From assembly GCA_000827265.1 (NCBI GenBank), contig KN834759.1, positions 229,666 to 293,665 of the forward strand: 64,000 nt of DNA, written 5' to 3'. Shown one piece after another: positions 1 to 12,479 of the stretch. The number at the start of each line of letters is the position of its first letter. Position 1 is the stretch's first letter. The notes beneath the pieces were generated by a model, which searched no databases, was not told the DNA's origin, and worked only from the letters and a program-made list of their open reading frames with translations. This DNA comes from Collybiopsis luxurians FD-317 M1 (Eukaryota > Basidiomycota > Agaricomycetes > Agaricales > Omphalotaceae). A program made the position numbers and the translations under genes.

Positions 1-97
1 AAGAAAGGGAAACGAGAAAGGGAAGCATATGAATGGAATATATAAGTAACCCGATCCTGTATTTTGCCAGTGTTAGCAGCGAAAGTGTTTTATTTTT

Positions 98-3000
98 CTA
101 AGCCAATTCCGCGCGACTGTAAATTGTGATGATCAGTTACGATTACCAATGAAAATTCAAAGGAAGGAACGCACATTCTAATAGTATCATACAAGAACTT
201 GTAGCTGCGAAGATTGCCTTTCAATCGTCGAATGTCAAGACTGTACGTATCGTTCAGTCCAGATAGTCTGGTCAACTCCACAGAGAATTTGACTTCATCG
301 CCAACATCCTCTGAAGCGTCTCCGTACAGAGGCTCTTGTCCGTCCGCTAACACGAGGCTGCTATTGGGGGTGTCATCTTCATACGAAGCACCGGCCGAAA
401 CTTGGGACGATTGTCTGCGCATCAACAGACCCCGCAGCATGCCGCTGGAACCAGAGAAACTCTGATGAGACGGAACGGGTAAGCCGCGTTTGTCAACCTA
501 GAAACAAAGATTAGAGATTAGATATCAAATACGCGCCGCATAAACCTCTACAACTCACCCCATTGGAAGCCGCACTTCCGACCATATTGAACGCAGCCAA
601 CCCATTTCCGCTGCCTCCCATAAACCCAACACTCCCAACGCCCGTCGCACCGCCCGCAGCGGCCTTCTTCTTCTTCGCCCTGATACACCTCAGCTTATAC
701 TCACTCTCGACCTGCACTTCAACCCCCATGTTCACCAACACGTTTTGGACATGCTTGATCACCTCGGGCGGAGGCCTCGTCGTTACAGTCGACTGATCCA
801 CGGCGCCATGATGCGTGCGCAGCTGTCCTCCAGGAGTCTTACTAGCGTGGTGACCCTTGTCATGCTTGTCACTTCCGCCTCCACCGACAGTAACCGAGTT
901 CCTGAAGCGAGTGACAAAGCTGGGAGTTGTCGTCGACGTATCCGTAGACATCGTGCGTGCAGCCCGGTTCGATGAACGTGAAGCGGAGCGAGGAGTAGCG
1001 AAAACCGTCGAATGTTGGACTTCGGCGGGATTTAGCTGGTCTACTGTACCACTAGAGTTGGCATTCTTTTGGCGATACCTGTTTTGAGTTGGTGTAGCAG
1101 CCCGTCCAGCGGAATGCTTATCATCGTCTTCGGAAAGAGCACCTGCGCTACGCAACGGCTCAACAGTAATGGAGTCCCGAGCCTTACTCTTGTTTCTAAA
1201 CCACTGCATGACCTTGACAGCTTTGTTGGTCGATGCCTGTAAGCCCTGACTGTGACCATTGGGTGACGGGTACATGTCGGGCGGTGAGTCCAGAGTACCC
1301 GACACGTCAGCACTTCGAGGCTGCAGGGAGGTATCTCGACCCCGCTTCTCATCGGCATCTGTTGTAGAAACAGGAGTGGACGCCATACGGCCTTTGCTCC
1401 GGTTCTTGATGGTGCTCTTGAACGGCTCTACCATGACGGTAAGAGTATTTCGGCGAGACTTTTTGGACGTCAAGTTGGCTGAAGAGCCTTCTTTATCACT
1501 AACGGTCGAAGGTGACAGAAGCGATGCAGAGTTGATGCTAGGAGCAGTTGAGGGAGGTGGTGTAGGCTCGGAGCCGTCGGCGGGGCTGAAGATTTTGGCT
1601 AGGCGATCGACGGAGGACATTCCCTTCTTATGCCTACTACCGGAACTCTGTGAGCCAGACTTAGAGCCCTCCTTGTCAGTCGCAGTCCTTTCCCCATCGG
1701 TTTCTGAAGCGTTAGAAGTGAACTTGATAGGCGTGTCAGGGGGGCTAGCGAGAGTTATACTGGGTGTCTCCACCGTAGAAACAGGCGCAGGCTTTCCACG
1801 GGGAGTGGAGCCAGATCGATGCTCACTGCCTTTCCTAGTAGGAGTAGCAGGGACAGAAGGCGGCTTTGCGGAACTTTGTGAACCTCGCCTTCGCTCTACA
1901 CCGGCTGATGAAGGGGTCTGGACTTGCGAGCTTTGGCTGTCCTGACGATGGCCCGGCGAGCGAGAACGCTCTGAACGTTTGCGTCGTTCGCGGTTGTCCT
2001 CCTGCTGCTCTTTGGCTCGTTCCTTCTCCTTCTCACGTTCTCTTCTAGACGTGTGGGTGCTGTCGTACTCAACTTGAATCGTGTGCCTTGGCTTCTTCTT
2101 CTCCGACGGACTCTCCACCGCAGATGGAGGTATGACGGTACCGAGAGGAGGAGCGAATGGGTCATCGCCTTCCATTGGGTAGCTACTTTTCGGAGCTCGT
2201 CCAGTCGCAGGAACGGGTGGTGAGCTAATGTGACTGCTGGAATGCTCAACAGGAGTTTCATAAAATGCGGCGGGTTCGATAGACTGGCTTCTGGCGGGGC
2301 TTGTCGCGGAAGTAGCGTTTCCATTGGAGTAACCCTCCGGACGATGGCTTTGAGTGCGCCTTTCGGTGACATTAGCTTGGGCAGCCGCGGCGGCAGCGGC
2401 CTTCATCTGCTTCTGATAAGCCAATCTCTTCTGGTGATGTTGATCCATGGCGGCTCTTTCGAGCTCCTCGACCGTGCGACCAAAGGCAATTGGCAAACCG
2501 CTGGTTGGATCGGTCGGTGGGGCCTGATACGCTGCCAACCAAGGGTGTTGCATGATATGCTCTAGACTGGCCCTTTTACTAGGGTCAGGTACGAGCATCA
2601 TACCAAGGAGATCTCGGGCCAAATCAGAGACGTAGTCAGGGAATGAGAGGGGAGTGTTGACGATGTATTTATACAGGAGATTAATGTTATCCCCATCTGG
2701 GTTGGCAGGATCATCGTCGAAAGGAAGATAGCCGGCGAGCATAGCGTACAAGATGACTCCGCAACTCCAGATGTCGACAGCGCTACCGACATAGAGACCT
2801 TCGCTGATGACGAGTTCGGGAGCCGCGTAACACGGCGAGCCACACGAGGTCTGCATGAGATCATCCGCACGATGCTCGAATCGATTTGCGAAACCAAAGT
2901 CTGTGATGATAACATTCCTATGTCGGTCAAGGAGAAGATTCTCAAGCTTGAGATCTCGATGGACGATTTTCTTTTGGTGGATATACCAGACGCCTGAAAT

Positions 3001-3754
3001 CAGCTGAGAGAACAATTTTGCTGCGTCCCTCTCACGCAGATAGCGGTGGGCGAGGATGTGGTCGAATAGTTCCCCACCAGAAGCGTATTCGATAATTATC
3101 CCAATGTATTTGTCGGTTTCGATGACGTCGTATAAACGAACTATGTTTGGGTGTTTGAGGGTCTAGAAGAAGGGGGGAAATAAATGAGTGAGAAGATTCA
3201 GCAGCGTTGGAAGAAAGGAAAAATTCATAATTTCTCAAGTTATGAAAAATTTCAAGACGTACCCTAAGGACCTCAATTTCACGTTCTACTTTGGACATGC
3301 GAACGGCGCTGTCGACGTTGCCCCGCCTGATGAGCTTGACAGCAACTTCTTCTCCCCAAGTGCTATGAAGGCCAAGTTTGACTTTACCAAACTCTCCTTC
3401 TCCGAGGGTTTGTAAGAGTAAATAAGGACCGAACTTTGGTATAGTTCGTCGCGGATGAGCGGCGGCATAAGCTAATGCTGCAGGGTGATTGTAAACGTCG
3501 GTGTAAGGCGGTGAGTTGTCTTCAGGATGGCGGCTGCTGTTGGAGCCATTGAGGTGGGACTGCTGTTGGCTTGTAGATGAGACAACCGTGTGAGAAGCTC
3601 GCTGTTTTCTCGCAGCCGAAGGAGATGAGGCTGGAGATGAGTGAACGGTGACTGAAACTGGTCTAGCTGATACAGAAGCTGAAGAATATTGCTGACGAGA
3701 AGGGCCAGCTGACGAGTCTGTTGTTGGAATTTGAAGGCTTGTAGAGCCAGCCAT
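98..3754 (-). CDS. Kin1/KIN4-type CAMKL serine/threonine kinase with C-terminal KA1 domain
   Basis: The gene is predicted as four exons (3754-3263, 3162-559, 497-175, 116-98) encoding about 1145 residues. The first exon has the glycine loop (GEGEFGKVKLG) and the VAVKLI lysine. The second has HRDLKLEN, DFGFANRF and a CGSPCYAAPE activation segment typical of the CAMKL family. A long Ser/Pro/basic, probably disordered region follows. The third exon contains the KA1 signature (SLDIRRLKGNLRSYKFLYDT). Reading on without the last intron gives an atypical tail, whereas splicing out 117-174 (GTGCGT...CAG) ends the protein in RAELA, as in related proteins. By family, such kinases act at the cortex in polarity and cell-cycle control, and KA1 binds acidic membrane lipids. 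The start is the ATG before AGSTSLQ; the longer upstream frame is not kinase-like. KIN4 versus KIN1 naming is uncertain. Confidence 0.9.
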
Positions 3755-4740
3755 TTTTCGAGAGGAGACCGTCGAGGTCGATGAACAAGGATGAATAACG
3801 ACTGTTGTGTTCAAGCTAAAGTGGTCTTCAACTGAGCACGTGCACTTTACAAAAACGGTCGCTAAGGTGCACAGACAGCCGTCTCGCCCTGTCAAAAAGG
3901 TTTCCCCTGCTCCGCAAATGTTTTTTGTTTGAAAATAATTTAAAAAAAGGTGGGCCTGTACCTTTCGTAGATACTCTTGTTCGCAGGAAATTAGCTGGCA
4001 AGGTATAATCCTTACGCACAAAGAGAACTCTCGCATCACAAACCCCGGTCCCCGTCTTTGATCTGTAAGTACCAACTCAAGTAAAGCTCAAAATCTCATC
4101 GTGGAGCTGCTGGGCGATATTCAGCATCGCCAGTAGTATACAAACTGCTATAGCATGGTGCCTCGGAGTCGGAAGCATATCGCTTCGCTCCCGGCCACGC
4201 CGCCAATCTGATAGTGATACACATACTCGCCGGCTGATGGATTAAAACACTCAGGAATTTTCTTTCTTCTACGATCTTTCTGATATGAGTATACCGACCC
4301 AGCGTTAGCAGGCCACCCTTACAACATTTCATAATTCCTCCTGATAGAGTCACATTGACTGCCTCGAGGTGGCCAGACTCCAACATCCTCACATTTTCTA
4401 GGAATTTACTGATTTCCAATCCCCCGGATTCAGATGGTCTTTGAAGGTAGCTTGCAAGTGACCCATCTTGGCAAAATAACATTTATTCCCGCAGCTCAAT
4501 CGACACCCGCCGCGGGATCGCAAATTCATTACCTCCCATCATCTTCTTTCGATAAAAATATGTGTTGAATGCATACCACGGTTCGTGCTCATACCAGTGC
4601 ACAAAACTGCACATGTATCATCCGAGCGGATTTAAGACTCCCAGTACCCATTCCTCAATCACTAGAGCCCGAAGTCCGTCCGCCCGTACTCACGAGTAAT
4701 TAGAAAAAAAAAGACACCTTATACCCAGCTCCCAAACCCT
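3755..4740. other. Upstream region of the kinase, no gene seen
   Basis: This stretch lies upstream of the minus-strand kinase and should hold its promoter and 5' UTR. Open frames here are short and do not resemble a known family. I see no convincing gene. Confidence 0.5.
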
Positions 4741-5500
4741 CCTCAATTACTCACGTTCCCCAGTATCTCAAGTGTTTAGAACGCTCAAACATGACATGCA
4801 ATGCCACCGCTGGGGACCTGGGAGTACAAACTAGATCAGCCATCATATGCATCATTATTCGGCTGGAAATTACTCTATGTCCTACTACTAAACTACAATC
4901 TACGCTAGTACCTGTAACCTCATACCACCTCAACCATCATTCACAAGTCGATGAGGCCGATCCTTCCCCTTGTTTACCATCTTCCGTCAACATGGACTTG
5001 CACGATGGCGATGGGTGCAGTGCTTTTATTTATGGAGAAGTACATATGCAATACAGTTCAGAAATATAAATAAAAGAATGCCGGCTATAGAGTAAACTGA
5101 CTCAATATGGCAACAAAATTCTTCAAACGGATAAACTCAAAACTTCCCCAACTATGAGATCGATGAGCTCGCATGTGAAAGCACAAAAATACTTCAAACT
5201 TCTCCTCATTACTTATGTGCGGGCGCAGCTCCATTAATAAAATTTTCCAGCGAAAGCCACCAGTCAGATTTCAGTCGTTCATCCGAACACACGACATTGA
5301 CACAACCATCAAAGATATCCAGCTGTGCCTCAGTTTATGCCTTCTGAAAAACTCCGAAATGCAATGACAACGTTACTTGTGAGACGTCGAGTCTCGACAG
5401 CCTCATACAAAACCGAACTTGAAGCGTCACAATTGTTTTGATTTTCCTCAACTGACATCAGTTTCAACGTTGGCATTTCAACGTTGAACGCCGAATAAAA
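4741..5500 (+). repeat. Arm A of a diverged inverted duplication (partner 12480-13150)
   Basis: Read on the plus strand, this stretch aligns collinearly with the reverse complement of 12480-13150. The most similar parts are around 4765-5030, with shared words such as ATGCCACCGCTGGGG, CAGCTGGAAATTG and GCTAGTACCTGTAA. The match continues weakly to about 5500. By eye it is roughly 65-80% identical with small indels. No transposase or clear terminal inverted repeats were seen, so it looks like an old segmental inverted duplication. Confidence 0.7.
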
Positions 5501-5775
5501 CAGTCTCATCTCGCCAACCCTGACTCGAAAGTTGGGCAATACTTTCCGCCTCCGATAACCACCGCTCCGAGGTCTCGTCGGCGACATACATCGTTTTAGA
5601 GGACATCCTCGGATTCAATAAAAGAGGCGGCACAATGCGACAGGATCTGCTGAATAGAATATAAAATTTCGAACTTCGTAGATTCTTCGAACCGCTTACT
5701 CCGACTTCGAAAACCGTACAAAGCCCATTAAGCGGTAAATCCCTCCAGAGTGTATAAACACTCTGACAGAACATT
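5330..5775 (-). pseudogene. Relic of an unidentified duplicated gene, copy A
   Basis: This minus-strand stretch resembles 19490-19890 (same orientation) and partly 12490-12700 (opposite orientation). Shared translated pieces include FNVEMPTLKLM here against FNIEMPALRLI at 19.5 kb, and a VVIAFRSF / IAIAFRTFF segment shared with the 12.5 kb copy. None of the three copies keeps one long frame, and frames break at different places. I do not recognise the parent family. It lies directly beside the H2A.Z relic, just as copy C lies beside the intact H2A.Z gene, so gene and neighbour were copied together. Confidence 0.55.
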
Positions 5776-5884
5776 TACATATCAGTGAAGCGGACAAAGA
5801 GGTATGTATTTACCTATCATACAGGGAAAATACCAAGAAAAAAGACGACACCATAAAACAGTCGGTACATACGTACGAATGAGA

Positions 5885-6470
5885 AAGTCAAGAAACTATA
5901 CACACGCAGACAAGAGAAAAGTAAATGTAGAGCGGCATTACCGCAAAAAGTAAACAAGGGACGTACAGATTAGAAGCAGAGCAAGCGGGCAGCTGTATTT
6001 GAACGCGTACATACAGGCGCAGCGAGTAATTCGCTCGGCACGGATTCAGGGACTCCGTATTTGAAGAGGTGGAAAACAAACACACAGAACCAGCTAGTTT
6101 CAAAACTTCGGTAAAAAGCGGAAGTGTATGCCACAGCTTTGGCTCTAATCCGGACGTTGTGCTGCGTCCGCTATTTAAGATACCTGTGGATACGATCAAC
6201 AGGGCGCCAACGATAGAATTAGACCAAGTTTGCCCAATTCATAGATGGGAGTGAGTTCGCCTGCAATCCGACCTTTTAATTTTCTATCATTTAAAGAGCC
6301 TTTGCGTTCCCCTAAGGTAGGAGCATTAGAACCCCTAGAATTCTACTGGCTTGAAGAGGCAACCTGTTCGATTACTGCGTTCAAAGTTTAGAGAATACAA
6401 CGGAGAGTGAAACGAGCTGAAAGCAACGAAACAGCCCAAATATTCATCAGATAGCACAAAACTTTGTAAG
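5885..6470 (-). pseudogene. Histone H2A.Z relic lacking its last exon
   Basis: The stretch aligns with the intact H2A.Z locus at 19970-20780. The segment at 6089-6210 matches the middle exon that encodes the histone-fold core, and 6270-6370 matches the first exon around SRSQKAG. The copy has several frame-breaking differences. The last exon (20125-20320 in the intact gene) is missing: sequence similar to the intact 3' flank (a CATACAGGCGCAGC word near 6015) runs almost directly into intron-2-like sequence (near 6045-6085). It is therefore a non-functional partial copy. The eIF2D relic follows immediately. Confidence 0.75.
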
Positions 6471-6489
6471 TATCGTGTCCGTTTAATGT

Positions 6490-7470
6490 TGGGGAGGGGA
6501 ACCTTTAGAGAAAGTTAGATACCCTGAGCTTAGGCGGAACACTCGACGGAACGTCCCCTTTCGATCCTAATTCCCACAAATAATCTTGCCAAACGTGCAA
6601 CAACGAAACCGCATTTCCCTGATAGCCCTTCATCAAAGGGATGAAACAATCGTAAATTGCACACGACAAGAGGGGTGGAAGTCATCGGAGCGCTACAGGA
6701 GTGATATCATTTGAGCGTTCGAGTTTCCGCATAGATACAAGTTGATCTTTGACAAGAACTGGCCTGGAGTAGTGGGTGACTTTTTTTTGGATTTGCGCAG
6801 GTTGGATACTAGTCAGATACGAAAGGATGAAAAGAACTAAATTTCACCTTCGTGGATCATGAGATCTGCACCACCCCTGAGGATGAATTTGACTTCTTTT
6901 GGTGCGGAGAGAGAGGGTAAGAGGGTAGGGAGTTTCCGTAGAATGTATACGGCTGGAATGAGAGAATCTAAATTTGTACCTTCTCTTAGAGAAAATCATA
7001 GAAATTTTTTGAGCTTTTTGGGTTCTTGAGAGGGAGCTGAAAGAACTGAATTAATATGAACTGATTACGATGAGTTATGAGTTCTTATGCGATAGGAAGT
7101 TCAATCTGAGAGTGTGGATGCCTTTTTGAGTGCGAATGAACGGTACTCGTTGCTAAACCAGCCAAAAATAGCTGGACCAAAGCGAAACATGGACCGAATG
7201 CGATGAGTTGCGGGTACTCACACGAAGGGTCTCTTCATCACTGTCGTAAATTCTATAGAAATAATACCTGCTGGAACTGGAATATCTGCATCTTCGGAGT
7301 AAAATGAACAAGTTTGTTTTTCAAGTCTTCTCTGCCAGACGATATCAGAGGTGAAAACGTTTTCCAGGACATTAGTTCAATTTAGGAAACGTTATGCGTT
7401 AAGCGCCCAATATTAGCCCTATACTAAATTTCGTGTAACAAAACAGTCACGTTACCGCTACCTCTAGTCA
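6490..7470 (-). pseudogene. Decayed copy of the eIF2D (Tma64) N-terminal region
   Basis: This block is collinear with 15000-16155, the eIF2D-derived part of the chimeric gene and its upstream first-exon relic. 6520-6660 matches the segment encoding the GKAVSLLHFWQDYLWELGSK region, and 6850-6990 matches the PUA exon. 7150-7440 matches the second exon-1 relic. A stretch equivalent to about 185 bases, containing the better-preserved first exon, is missing here near 7070. Many substitutions and stops make it non-coding. Confidence 0.7.
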
Positions 7471-8003
7471 GGATCTGTCAGGACAGAAAAAGCACAGTGT
7501 TAAAGTCAGGCTTGGAGCCAAAGATTAAGTCGGCAAATTATGAGGATGTTCAGAAAGTAAAGGGGAATGGGTGTATATATGTGTGCCAGTCCTCGCTTCC
7601 AAAAGAAACCCCGCATCGTGGTCTGCATTCCTCAGCCCTAAGCCTCATCACTGTTGTGTCATTATGAACTTATTCCTCTGTGTCGAGGCCTGTCCTTAAC
7701 CTGCTCTCATGAGTAGATGTTATTCGATAGAACGTCAAATATGAATAATTGCATAATATTAATTGCAAGTCTAATGTTCAATACGATCGCACATACATAT
7801 ATACTGAGCATACACATACTTAAAAGTTCAAGCGACATTGGAGCAGGATGAACGAGATCAAGGGGATAAGGAGACAAAATGCAGCGCAAAGGAAACAGGT
7901 TATCACATGAAAGCAGTACCGGCGAAGGGAAAGGTTGAGCCCAGTGTAGGATGTGCCAAGAGATGGAGTGTCACGTTCGAAGGTAAGAAAAAAAAAACCA
8001 GTA
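7471..8003. other. Downstream region of the cullin, no gene seen
   Basis: This is AT-rich sequence between the eIF2D relic and the cullin stop codon. It should contain the cullin 3' UTR and poly(A) signals. No coding or RNA feature is supported. Confidence 0.5.
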
Positions 8004-11000
8004 TCATGCAACGTAGGCAAACATATCCTTCGACCCTCCCACCCGCTCGATATACTCCTTCTCAATAAGCATCTCTATACCCTATGAAAACATCGTCGTC
8101 AGCCAACATCATTACATACTCAAAAGTACAAACACACAAACCTTTTTAATATCAGGAATCTTGGGCGCGAACCGATGCGAAATTTGCAAAATGACCTCTT
8201 GGATCAATGCCTGGATCTTTATCGTCTTTCGGGCTTTCACGATACTATAAAAAGGCATTATTAGACAACATCTCTTGTAGGAAGAAAACATAAAATGCAA
8301 ATGGCATTCAACTCACCGGACAATCGCAGCCTGAATAGCATACTTTCGATTTTCGTCGACAGCCTTGAGAATCTCATTCGACTCTTGCTTGACCTCAGCC
8401 CTGACAGGCAAGTTGAGGTTGACCCGAATCTTCTTCGACTTGAAGCCTAAAAATAGATTCCAAATCAATTTCCACCCGTCAGAACTCGTCGATAACTTAC
8501 CCGGGTTAAGATCATACTGCTCCGACTCTTCATTAATCAAAATCTTCGCCTTCACAAGCACCGCCAACACCTGCGTCAAAATATCCTTACTAATCGACGT
8601 CGCAGCAAAAATTTCATCCAGCGACATCGTATCGTTCTTGTTATACAACACCAACACCGCCATCTGATACGAACTCGTCATGAGGATGTATTTCTGGTTG
8701 AGATAATTGGCCCGGAGCTCGTTCTTGGAGAGATTCCATAGCCAGGTGAGTTTGCGACCGGCATGTTTGTATTGGTAGTACTTTTGGAAACGGTTGTAGG
8801 TCGTAAGGATTTCGGCAGGGACGACGAATTCGTGCATGGGGGGGCTGAGAGGCCAAAAGTTGGTGCCGAGGATCATGATGCTAAAGGTGATGTCCATGTC
8901 GTCATGGCTTTGGGACATGCGTTCCTTGAAGTTGTCGGTGAGATCTTTGCTCAAGCTCACATCTAGGCAGAAGTGAGTAATGAAAACTGAGTATGAGTGA
9001 CATGACGAACCGGTGAACATTCGCTGAAGCTTGTTAGTGTACTCGAAACCACAAGCCTCCTTGAGTTTCGAGATCATGCTGGCTTCACTCTCGTCAGAAG
9101 CGGAGATGCCATGGATGAGACGCTTGGAGAGCTTGGTAGTGTAGAAGGTCTGGAAGACGTCCTTATCTTCTAGATACTTGAACAAGACCATCTGTGACAC
9201 AGACATGAGCGTAAAAAATGTTCGCCATAAAAGAGCGACGTACCACTCCATTAAGCGCGCCCTCCAAATCCTCCTCGGCCATCTTGTTGTTGTTCTTCCT
9301 CAATAGCATATCCGCATACTTGGCGATGATCTCAGCCGACTTGGTCGAGGAAGACCCAGTCGCAGCATTGCGATTGACAAACTCCCTGCACGCCTTATCC
9401 AAGCTCGCCGCAAACCCAGCCTCGCTCTCGAAGCTCCTCCCCACCGTCTCCGAGTTCTTCTCGTACACTCCTAAAAGCGCATCGACGTACACTTTGGGAT
9501 CGATGTTCTCCACGTTCTCTGCTTCTCCTACCAGTTTCGAGATGGACAACAGACCGGCTTGCGTGACAAAAGCATAGAATTTCTTCCGGAGACAGTCCAG
9601 TCCCTCCGGCATAGGCGATAGCAAAGCGTACAGGCGCGCCAGATCCTCGTCCTTATCACATTTGTCCAGTTTCTTGTCTGCGAAAAACATCAGTAATAGA
9701 CACAATTGATATAGATGGTACGACATACTAGCGAACGTTCGCTGGATCTCGACGGTGTACTCAAAACCGCAAGCCCTCATGAGTTTCAAGATCATACTGA
9801 CTTCGCTCTCGTCCGAAGCGGAGACCCCGTCAATAAGACGCTTAGACAACTTGGTAGTGTATAAGGTCTGGAAAGCGTCTTTGTCCTCTAGGTATTTGAT
9901 TAAGACCATCTGTCACAAGGTATAAACATAAGAAATGTAAGAGACGAAAGGCCCAACGTACCATTCGGTTGAGCGCACCCTGCAGATCTTCCTCCTCAGC
10001 CATTTTGTTGTTCTTCCTCAATAACATATCCGCGTGCTCGACAATGAGCTCGGCCGACTTGGACGACGAAAACCCAGTCGCAGCATTGCGATTGACAAAC
10101 TCCCTACATGCCCTGTCCAAGCTTGCCGAAAACCCGGCTTCGCTCTTGAGACCTCTTGCCACCGTCTCCGAGTTCTTCTTGTACACCTTTAAAAGCGCGT
10201 CAATGTACACCTTGGGGTCGATGCTCTCCGCGTTGCCTTCTTCCACCAGTTTTGAGATGGACGACAGACCGGCCAGCTTAACGTAAGCCTCGAATATCTT
10301 CGGGAGAGGGTCCAATCCATCTGGAATACGCGATAGCAAAGCGTACATACGCTCCAGATCCTCGTCCTGGTCAAAGCCGAGCAGTTTTTCAAAGTTCTCC
10401 CACATCAGCTCGGAGTGCTCGCGAATGAGGACGTGTTCACACTTGGAAATGAGTTCTTCGTGTGTCTCGGGATGGAGGTACCACTCAATACGGTCTTCTT
10501 CCTCTCGCAAACGGTCTTCGGCCTTTTTGAGGTATTCAGAGAGGGTGTTAGAGGTGAGAAACATTTCTGACTCTTTCCTGTAGTAGTGCGCGGCGGCTTC
10601 GATGAAGGGTGTTTCAAGGTGTTCCTTGTATATTTCCAGACATTCTCCGTAGGGATCGTAGTTATCAAGGCCAAGGGAAACGAAGGAGAATACGACTTTC
10701 TTCACCAGACCTTGGTCGATCACCTCTCCGTTTCGATGTCGTTCAATGAGACAGAGCAAAGCGCCTGCGAGCTTGGCAGCCTCTTTTTGTATAGGCATGA
10801 AGAAGTGCTGTCTCCATTGACTGAGGGCCAGCTAAGAAGGCAGAGTAAGAAACCGTGTTCGCTGAGTAGCAGGGGACCATGCCATACCGTATAGACTGGA
10901 TAGACATCTCTCTCTCCTTCATCTCTCTCTCGCTTCACCCAAGATCGATTCAAGTAGCTGAACAGATGGTCCAAAACATTAGCACCCGTTATGTATCGGT

Positions 11001-11413
11001 CCCATTCGGTAGCGTAATATCGGAGCAAGGCTTCGTCTTGTAAACCAGCAGCTTTCTAGGAAGTCTTGAGCATCCTAATACGCGTAATCAGGGCAATCCT
11101 TACCTCCTTCATCGGTTTCAAGTGCTCTACGAAATACTCTTTCAGTTTCAGGTATAATGCGAGACCTGTCCGAGCTACAACGATATAGAGTCGGATCCTG
11201 AAAATAAATCAAGCAGTATCACCTACTCTTATCGCTACAGTAATTGAATACTGTCGTGTAGAAATTTATGTAACCAAGGTAGTCCAAGCCACTATCGAGC
11301 CTCATCATTACATGGTCAGCACCGTTGCTTAAGAATGCCCATGTCTCTTCAAAGTTGGCAGTAGGAACGGGAGCATTGACAAACGCGCCAGACGACGTTG
11401 AAGGTGAAACCAT
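8004..11413 (-). CDS. CUL1: CUL1-type cullin with an in-frame internal tandem duplication
   Basis: Eleven exons join in frame: 11413-11223, 11197-11104, 11055-10888, 10831-9962, 9909-9729, 9677-9244, 9191-9011, 8962-8501, 8446-8317, 8244-8142 and 8081-8004. They give about 963 residues; ordinary CUL1 proteins are about 750-780. The N-terminus has the SKP1/F-box adaptor-binding repeats (NFEETWAFL, FVSLGLDNYD). The C-terminus has the cullin-homology region that holds RBX1, the neddylation context IVRIVKARK and the closing IERVGGSKDMFAYVA. The extra length is a second copy of exons encoding DEDLARLYALL through KYLEDKD to CGFEY: exons 6 plus 7 (615 nt, 205 codons) repeat the end of exon 4 plus exon 5. 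The two 181-nt exons (5 and 7) have the same length and phase. By family it scaffolds SCF ubiquitin ligases; whether the duplicated core still binds RBX1 properly is unknown. It may be a paralogue rather than the main CUL1. Confidence 0.88.
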
Positions 11414-12479
11414 AGTCAAAATGGGCGTCCAAAAACGTGATCATGATAGGTGGACGGCTAACAATCCGGATATGAGCAGATGCTCAATCTGAGTTTTGAG
11501 GGTTTTGTCTGGGGCATGGTGAGCGATAAACGTGCAAGAGCCAAACTTGAGGCGGCCAAGATGTTTCGGGACACTGTATGACTGGGAGGATGAGCGGGAG
11601 ACGCGAAAACTGCTGCGGGCTGCGAGAGAATAATGAGAGACGGGAGGAAAGAGGCAATGGGCGCTAGACGCGCCGGCGCCGAGAAGGCGCCCAGTATACC
11701 TTCCGAAGTCTGTCTCGTCCGAGTCGTTTGCAAGGGGTCCAATATTCAACGTTCACAGGGCAGTCATACGTTGTTTTCTTTTCTATTTCAAAATGTGGGA
11801 TTACGATTTGTAAGTATCGTTGAAAAAAGCATGCCATCTCAAGTGTTCTCTGAAAACCCCGTTAAAAGCAACAAAACGGCCTGGACATTCATTAAATAAT
11901 GCGACCAAGCTGATTTATAAGGAGGGTATCTTTAACTGACCGCACCAAGACCCAGACTTAACTTGGTCTTCGGGGTAGCCTACTAACGTTTCATCTTCCC
12001 AGCGAAGTAGTAACGAATCACGCATCTCAACCTCCTGCTCAGGTCAAAGCGACCGCCGATCCAGTTGGAGAGAATATTATTGCTTAATCGGAAGGGATAG
12101 GCTTCAGTGACTGAGAAGTGGGCATTGGAGACCCTACATCCGGTCGGACACTGGTATGGGATTAATGACCTTTTATTGAACGAGATCTGAGGGAGGTTGC
12201 TAATTTGCGATGCTGCGAATGTCGACTCTGGTAGACAGTTCGAAGAATGAAGAAGAATGTTGATAGACTCGCAGAAGAATATTCAAAAAATATATTCAAT
12301 TGAGCAGATCCTATCGTGCTCTATCGCCTCCGAAATTGAATTCGAAAACTTCCACAGATATTCTTGAAGGTATTTGCGATGAGATAACCGTTGAGAGCCG
12401 GGAGCGGTAATGAATGGTGAAAATAACGCTCAACGTCAACACAGGGTTGACTCGGACGAGATGACTATGTTTTTGTTTG
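11414..12479. other. Cullin upstream region, no gene seen
   Basis: This intergenic stretch should carry the cullin promoter. A 102-codon minus-strand frame near 11450-11750 has no family signature and is probably chance. I see no RNA gene. Confidence 0.45.

Noticed and set aside
1259..1945. 228-codon plus-strand frame
   Set aside because: It lies antisense to the disordered Ser/Pro-rich part of the kinase; it has no domain and the sense strand is clearly coding.
11441..11749. Overlapping minus-strand frames of about 100 codons upstream of the cullin
   Set aside because: No family likeness, two overlapping alternatives, and the cullin start at 11413 is well supported.
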